The position numbers were made by a program, and so were the translations under genes. Shown one piece after another: positions 61,301 through 64,000 of a stretch of DNA of 64,000 nt (position 1 is its first letter; each line of letters begins with the position of its first letter). The stretch lies in NCBI RefSeq assembly GCF_014648655.1, contig NZ_BMRN01000004.1, positions 372,001-436,000 of the forward strand. Direction: 5' to 3'. The notes below the pieces were generated by a model. It ran no database searches. It was given only the letters and a program-made list of their open reading frames with translations, and was not told where the DNA came from. The DNA is from Streptomyces atratus (GTDB taxonomy: Bacteria > Actinomycetota > Actinomycetes > Streptomycetales > Streptomycetaceae).

Positions 61301-61420
61301 GTGGCGGCCGCCATCGAGGCGATGCGCGCGGTGCGGGAGGACCGTGCGCGCGCTCTGGGCGAGGATCACCCGAGCACCCTCGCCGCAGCGTCCGCGCTGG
61401 ATGATCTGCTGGCCGGGTGA
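58316..61420 (+). CDS. caspase-like / STAND NTPase / TPR-type repeat protein
   Basis: A 1034-residue three-part protein. Residues ~1-250 form a caspase-like fold with H89 in GFVGHGHAG and C141 in VIVDACMSGYA, the His/Cys dyad. Residues ~270-560 form a STAND/NACHT-type NTPase: Walker A GAMGTGKT with K296, Walker B VIVDGLDQVHP with D392. From ~690 to the end there are about seven ~42-residue TPR/kinesin-light-chain-like repeats (for example HEELLEDQRRVLG, ARYTWELGDPEGSLRLHEAL). The order effector, switch, sensor is that of bacterial NLR-like defence or cell-death proteins. The start is GTG at 58316, inferred from the promoter; a TTG 36 bp upstream is open too. Confidence 0.8.
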   Translation: MADERKALVIASHWDVREEKPGSRLDLLEPCATELTTLLLDPLRGGCVPAWGDGLLTDPTVDEVTAALTESFAGASASGDSLVVGFVGHGHAGREDEFLFPVCSTPAVPGPETALQLPQVLRALAQRHGGVRELTVIVDACMSGYAVLAGASTWFRSAMQTGRRVEILSSADGRLAYGLQFTVALNGLIRQGDIRLGGKLYTGPVRRLVDPQLVKQDPQTASYDGGGSASGDPYGTWIAHNVAHNASLSVLAGTRAAKELVPALQYFQAPDELARFTASVRRHRVVVVVGAMGTGKTTLAAALCRTELLPEQGAPAICAVIRLSDAAWTSGLSMTQLAGQLRLYLPGFPEAEKAYRAQASADDQGSLRTAEFGVAGPLGLMESREPVRVIVDGLDQVHPTNRVGVMRELATLSDAAPSWFGLVVTSRDGVRLPDDWHRESVLAAAGERQLSAYLTAHSHSVDARREILRQAAGNWEITRLLADFGPLAHTGGVSYEELYAGVLLPARDAAPDGRGEWVDAVLAVLAASGLGAELPRALLARAAGDLGGPAGEDALGQVLDLLPGLIVRAHHPDGTELLGVHHQTLVEYLSGILDVVSGHRALCRALETMAPMDQHMPDDPLHAYAEQAEPEHLWQAALRDPSQYERLLAALEQRAAAEPTVNRDRWAAWAQRLAERLGADTPIPLRARERAAYWTGKAGSYRRSRELHQELLEDQRRVLAQDAPEVLETRHRIAYATGETGDFHTAVELHRAVLADQIRVLGPDDRRTLATRHHIAYWTGRGGDMMEGLRLHEELLEDQRRVLGPMDQDVLESRHYIAYWHGVLGRPLQALALHDELLHDRLAVFGEDHAQVVFSRMNICRFLGEAGRRQEALSGYRALLPDVERIRGEDHPNTLVVRLNIARYTWELGDPEGSLRLHEALIEDQRRVNGANHPTVMISRYNMAMLKAELGDPVTALAELDALHADRLARYQNPLHAEVITTLYGRALVTAQLGDVAAAIEAMRAVREDRARALGEDHPSTLAAASALDDLLAG

Positions 61421-61705
61421 GCGTCCCCGCTGGGCGGGTGGGGCCGGCACGCATGCCGCACACGCCGAGAAGGGCGCGGAGCTCGGGACCGTATCCGTAC
61501 TCCGCGCCCTGGCACGGGTGAAGCAGACCAGGGTCGCGGCGGCGGCGATCGGTCCCGAAGCCCCGTCCCCTTCAGGTCAGGAGACGGGACACCCCGGGCC
61601 CTCACCACCGCACTGGCGTCGCACAGCCGCCGCGACCTCGTCCTGCCCGCGCCGTATGACACCCCTCATCCGGGTACACGGCGCGAGCAGGGTTCAGCGG
61701 GAGGC

Positions 61706-63163
61706 TCAGTCCTCGCGCAGGGCGTGGACGGCCTCCTCCACGCGCTTGCCGTAGTCGGCATCGGCGGCGTGGAAGTGGGCGAGGTTCTTCTCGATCACGT
61801 CGTCGCGGGTGACCTGGGAGAGGCCTTTGGCGATGTTGGCGACCAGGCGGCCCTTCTCGTCCTCGGACATCAGCCGGTACAGCTCGCCCGCCTGGAAGAA
61901 GTCGTCGTCCTTGGTGTGGGCGGGCGCCTCGTGGGTGCCGGTCCAGCCGTGGATCGCGAGCGGGGCGGAGAGCGTCGCGCCGGTCTGGGCGGGGCCCGCG
62001 TACGAGTTGGGCTCGTAGTTCTTGTCGTGGCGCGCACCGTTGCGCGTGGCGTGCAGTCCGTCGCGGCCGTAGTTGTCGACGACGGCGGTGCGCGGCGCGT
62101 TCACCGGGAGCTGGGTGTGGTTGACGCCCAGCCGGTAGCGGTGCGCGTCCGCGTAGGCGAAAAGCCGGCCCTGGAGCATCTTGTCCGGGGACGGACCGAT
62201 GCCGGGCACGAAGTTGTTCGGGGAGAACGCGGCCTGCTCGACCTCGGCGAACACATTGTCCGGATTGCGGTCCAGGACCAGCCGGCCCACCCGCTGCAGC
62301 GGGTAGTCGCTGTGCGGCCACACCTTGGTCAGGTCGAACGGGTTGAAACGGTAGTCCGCGGCCTCGGCGGCCGGCATGACCTGCACGTACAGCGTCCAGG
62401 ACGGGTACACCCCGCGCTCGATGGCCTGCAGCAGGTCCGTCTGGTGCGAGTTGCCGTCCTTGCCCGCGAGTTCGGCGGCCTGCTCGCTGGAGAGGGAGCG
62501 CACACCCTGGTTCGTCTTGAAGTGGTACTTGACGAAGAAGGCCTCGCCCTCGGCGTTCGTCCACTGGTACGTGTGCGAGCCGTAGCCGTTCATGTGGCGG
62601 TACGAGGCGGGGATGCCGCGGTCACCCATCAGCCAGGTCACCTGGTGCGTCGCCTCGGGCGCGTGGGCCCAGAAGTCCCAGACGTTGTCCGGCTCCTGAC
62701 GGCCCGTGAACGGGTCGCGCTTCTGCGAGTGGATGAAGTCGGGGAACTTGACCGGGTCCTTGATGAAGAACACCGGAGTGTTGTTGCCGACGAGGTCGTA
62801 ATTGCCCTCGTCCGTATAGAACTTGAGGGCGAAGCCGCGCGGGTCGCGTACGGCGTCCGCGCCGCCCAGCGAGTCGGCCACGGTGGAGAAGCGGATGAAC
62901 GTCTCGGTGCGCTTGCCGACGGCGGAGAGGAAGTCGGCACGGGTGAAGCCGGTGACGTCGTCGGTCACCTCGAAGTAGCCGTACGCGCCGGAGCCGCGGG
63001 CGTGGACCACGCGCTCCGGGATGCGCTCCCGGTTGAAGCGGGCCAGCTTCTCCAGCAGGTGCTGGTCCTGGAGGAGGATCGGGCCACCGACGCCGGCGGT
63101 GGCGGAGTTCTGGTTGTCGGCGACCGGGGCGCCTGACTCGGTCGTAAGCACACGCTGCGTCAT
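61706..63163 (-). CDS. katA: monofunctional heme catalase (small-subunit, clade 3 type)
   Basis: A 485-residue enzyme that destroys hydrogen peroxide. The catalytic His is H54 in [15 protein letters not shown], the distal Asn lies in [11 protein letters not shown], and the heme-ligand Tyr region is [14 protein letters not shown]. The length fits clade 3. It lies between the defence-like pair and the tartronate semialdehyde reductase gene and has its own promoter region (63232-63270). Peroxide from flavin or molybdenum oxidases of purine and glyoxylate metabolism is a plausible reason for the association. Confidence 0.95.
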   Translation of the reverse strand: MTQRVLTTESGAPVADNQNSATAGVGGPILLQDQHLLEKLARFNRERIPERVVHARGSGAYGYFEVTDDVTGFTRADFLSAVGKRTETFIRFSTVADSLGGADAVRDPRGFALKFYTDEGNYDLVGNNTPVFFIKDPVKFPDFIHSQKRDPFTGRQEPDNVWDFWAHAPEATHQVTWLMGDRGIPASYRHMNGYGSHTYQWTNAEGEAFFVKYHFKTNQGVRSLSSEQAAELAGKDGNSHQTDLLQAIERGVYPSWTLYVQVMPAAEAADYRFNPFDLTKVWPHSDYPLQRVGRLVLDRNPDNVFAEVEQAAFSPNNFVPGIGPSPDKMLQGRLFAYADAHRYRLGVNHTQLPVNAPRTAVVDNYGRDGLHATRNGARHDKNYEPNSYAGPAQTGATLSAPLAIHGWTGTHEAPAHTKDDDFFQAGELYRLMSEDEKGRLVANIAKGLSQVTRDDVIEKNLAHFHAADADYGKRVEEAVHALRED

Positions 63164-63231
63164 GGTGTCGGGGCGACCTTCCGTACGGGAGCTGCTGAGC
63201 TGCTGAACTGAGACGGCTTGAGGCTCCAGGA

Positions 63232-63270
63232 GCGTAAATACGCCCCGAACCAGGCGTCAACAGTTTGTTG
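63232..63270 (-). promoter_or_regulatory. catalase promoter with overlapping palindrome
   Basis: On the minus strand, -35 TTGACG (63260-63255) and -10 TTACGC (63237-63232) are separated by 17 bp. The palindrome CAACA-GTT-TGTTG (63258-63270) overlaps the -35 element and could be an operator for a peroxide or pathway regulator. The -10 is a weak match. Confidence 0.5.
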
Positions 63271-63294
63271 AAATTTGGAGTCTGGTGTTCCGGA

Positions 63295-63336
63295 CGGCGC
63301 CGACGCCTGGGCGCGACAGGACAGGTGTCGGCGCCG
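63295..63336 (-). terminator. terminator of the tartronate semialdehyde reductase gene
   Basis: A 15-bp stem (63295-63309 with 63322-63336, one G-U pair) and a 12-base loop, 45 bp after the reductase stop codon on the minus strand. Confidence 0.75.
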
Positions 63337-63380
63337 ACGCCATCCGGAAGTCTCTGGGTGGCCTATCCGGGTCGGACGGG

Positions 63381-64000
63381 TCAGGCCCCGACGGGCTGCC
63401 CCGACAGGCGCTCGACCGAGCGCAGCAGTGCCGAGTGGTCCAGGCCGCCGTCGCCCTGTGCGCGCAACGAGGCGACGAGTTGCGCGACCACGGAGCCGAC
63501 GGGCAGTGCGGCACCGACATTGCGGGCGGCGTCGGTGACGATGCCCATGTCCTTGTGGTGCAGGTCGATCCGGAAGCCCGGTGCGAAGTCCCGCTTCAGG
63601 AAGTTGTCCTTCTTGCGGGTCAGCACGGTCGAGCCGGCCAGTCCGCCGTTCAGCACGTCGAGCGCGGCGCCGAGGTCGACCCCGGACTTCTCCAGGAAGA
63701 CGACCGCTTCGGCGCACGCCTGGATGTTGACCGCGACGATCAGCTGGTTGGCGGCCTTCACCGTCTGGCCGCAACCGTGCGGACCGCACAGCACAATGGT
63801 CTTGCCGAGCGCCCGGAGGATCGGCTGCGCCGCGCCGAAGTCGGGCTGCTCGCCGCCGACCATGATCGACAGCACGGCCTCGATCGCACCGGCCTCGCCG
63901 CCGGACACCGGGGCGTCCAGCACCCGGATGCCCTTCTCCTTTGCGTTCTTCGCGAGGTACACGGAGGTCTGCGGGGTGATCGATGACATGTCGATCAGCA
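63381..64000 (-). CDS. glxR: 2-hydroxy-3-oxopropionate (tartronate semialdehyde) reductase, 3-prime part
   Basis: The C-terminal 206 residues of a beta-hydroxyacid dehydrogenase; the 5-prime end and Rossmann domain lie outside the window (the reading LLIDMSSITP continues to the edge). The catalytic motifs are DAPVSGGEAGA, the Lys in GCGQTVKAANQLIV, and DLHHKDMGIV. It reduces tartronate semialdehyde to glycerate with NAD(P)H, the step after glyoxylate carboligase. It has its own terminator before the catalase gene. Confidence 0.9.
   Translation of the reverse strand, partial: LIDMSSITPQTSVYLAKNAKEKGIRVLDAPVSGGEAGAIEAVLSIMVGGEQPDFGAAQPILRALGKTIVLCGPHGCGQTVKAANQLIVAVNIQACAEAVVFLEKSGVDLGAALDVLNGGLAGSTVLTRKKDNFLKRDFAPGFRIDLHHKDMGIVTDAARNVGAALPVGSVVAQLVASLRAQGDGGLDHSALLRSVERLSGQPVGA

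Noticed and set aside
60420..61400. DNA repeats within the 3-prime part of the caspase-STAND gene as a possible CRISPR or tandem DNA array
   Set aside because: The similarity is at the protein level (about 42-residue TPR-like units) with diverged DNA, not identical repeats with spacers.
58349..61450. A 1033-residue open frame antisense to the caspase-STAND gene
   Set aside because: It is a composition-driven shadow. The plus strand has consistent catalytic motifs and repeats.
1..64000. tRNA, rRNA, prophage, replication origin or secondary-metabolite cluster
   Set aside because: I looked for tRNA-like cloverleaf sequence, phage structural genes, DnaA-box clusters and large synthase modules, and saw none. 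The SnoaL-like, ABM and MFS genes are scattered and not part of a biosynthetic cluster.

Overview
The window looks like a piece of a Streptomyces chromosome. GC content is very high throughout, GTG starts are frequent, genes are packed on both strands with ATGA/GTGA overlaps, and several families are typical of that genus (DUF5709, DUF6296, ArsR-SRPBCC fusion, two large secreted hydrolases with Ala-rich signal peptides). No rRNA, tRNA, CRISPR array, prophage or intact insertion sequence was found. No database search was possible, so family calls rest on motif recognition.

Layout. (1) 0.2-9.3 kb is a purine catabolism locus: a PucR-type regulator divergent from three xanthine dehydrogenase subunits, followed by an AzgA/NCS2 purine permease and the XdhC maturation factor. 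(2) 9.4-18 kb holds a 1252-residue secreted subtilisin, a DUF4097 lipoprotein-like protein, an MFS exporter, DinB and methyltransferase genes, a decayed RibD/dihydrofolate-reductase-like pseudogene and a SnoaL-like protein. (3) 18-26.7 kb is a seven-gene minus-strand operon: MFS transporter, glycerol kinase, glycerol-3-phosphate dehydrogenase, an alkyl-DHAP-synthase-like flavoprotein, a GlpP-type antiterminator, an ABM monooxygenase and a zinc alcohol dehydrogenase. Its leader can be drawn as two mutually exclusive hairpins, one ending in a U tract. (4) 27-41 kb is accessory territory: collagenase, transposase debris, a cell-wall amidase, a truncated aldolase, an extracellular nuclease, an ArsR-SRPBCC regulator and several small or orphan genes. 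(5) 41-50 kb carries an alpha/beta hydrolase, a two-component system with a double-kinase polypeptide, a cold-shock-domain protein, a DMT transporter, an AlkZ-like glycosylase and a GAF-LuxR regulator. (6) 50-55 kb has two translationally coupled acyl-CoA ligases, a GNAT enzyme and a zinc-ribbon protein with a degenerate nuclease-like domain. (7) 55.4-64 kb is glyoxylate metabolism (glyoxylate carboligase, catalase, tartronate semialdehyde reductase), interrupted by a divergent pair: an alpha/beta hydrolase and a caspase-like/STAND NTPase/repeat protein.

How the parts fit. Purine oxidation at the left end and glyoxylate assimilation at the right end are both parts of purine/allantoin use: xanthine to urate, then ureides to glyoxylate, then tartronate semialdehyde to glycerate. 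The middle operon is glycerol or glycerol-ether catabolism. The two most interesting items are the candidate transcription attenuator in front of the operon that encodes its own GlpP-like antiterminator, and the caspase-STAND-repeat protein, which has the domain order of prokaryotic NLR-like defence or programmed-death proteins.
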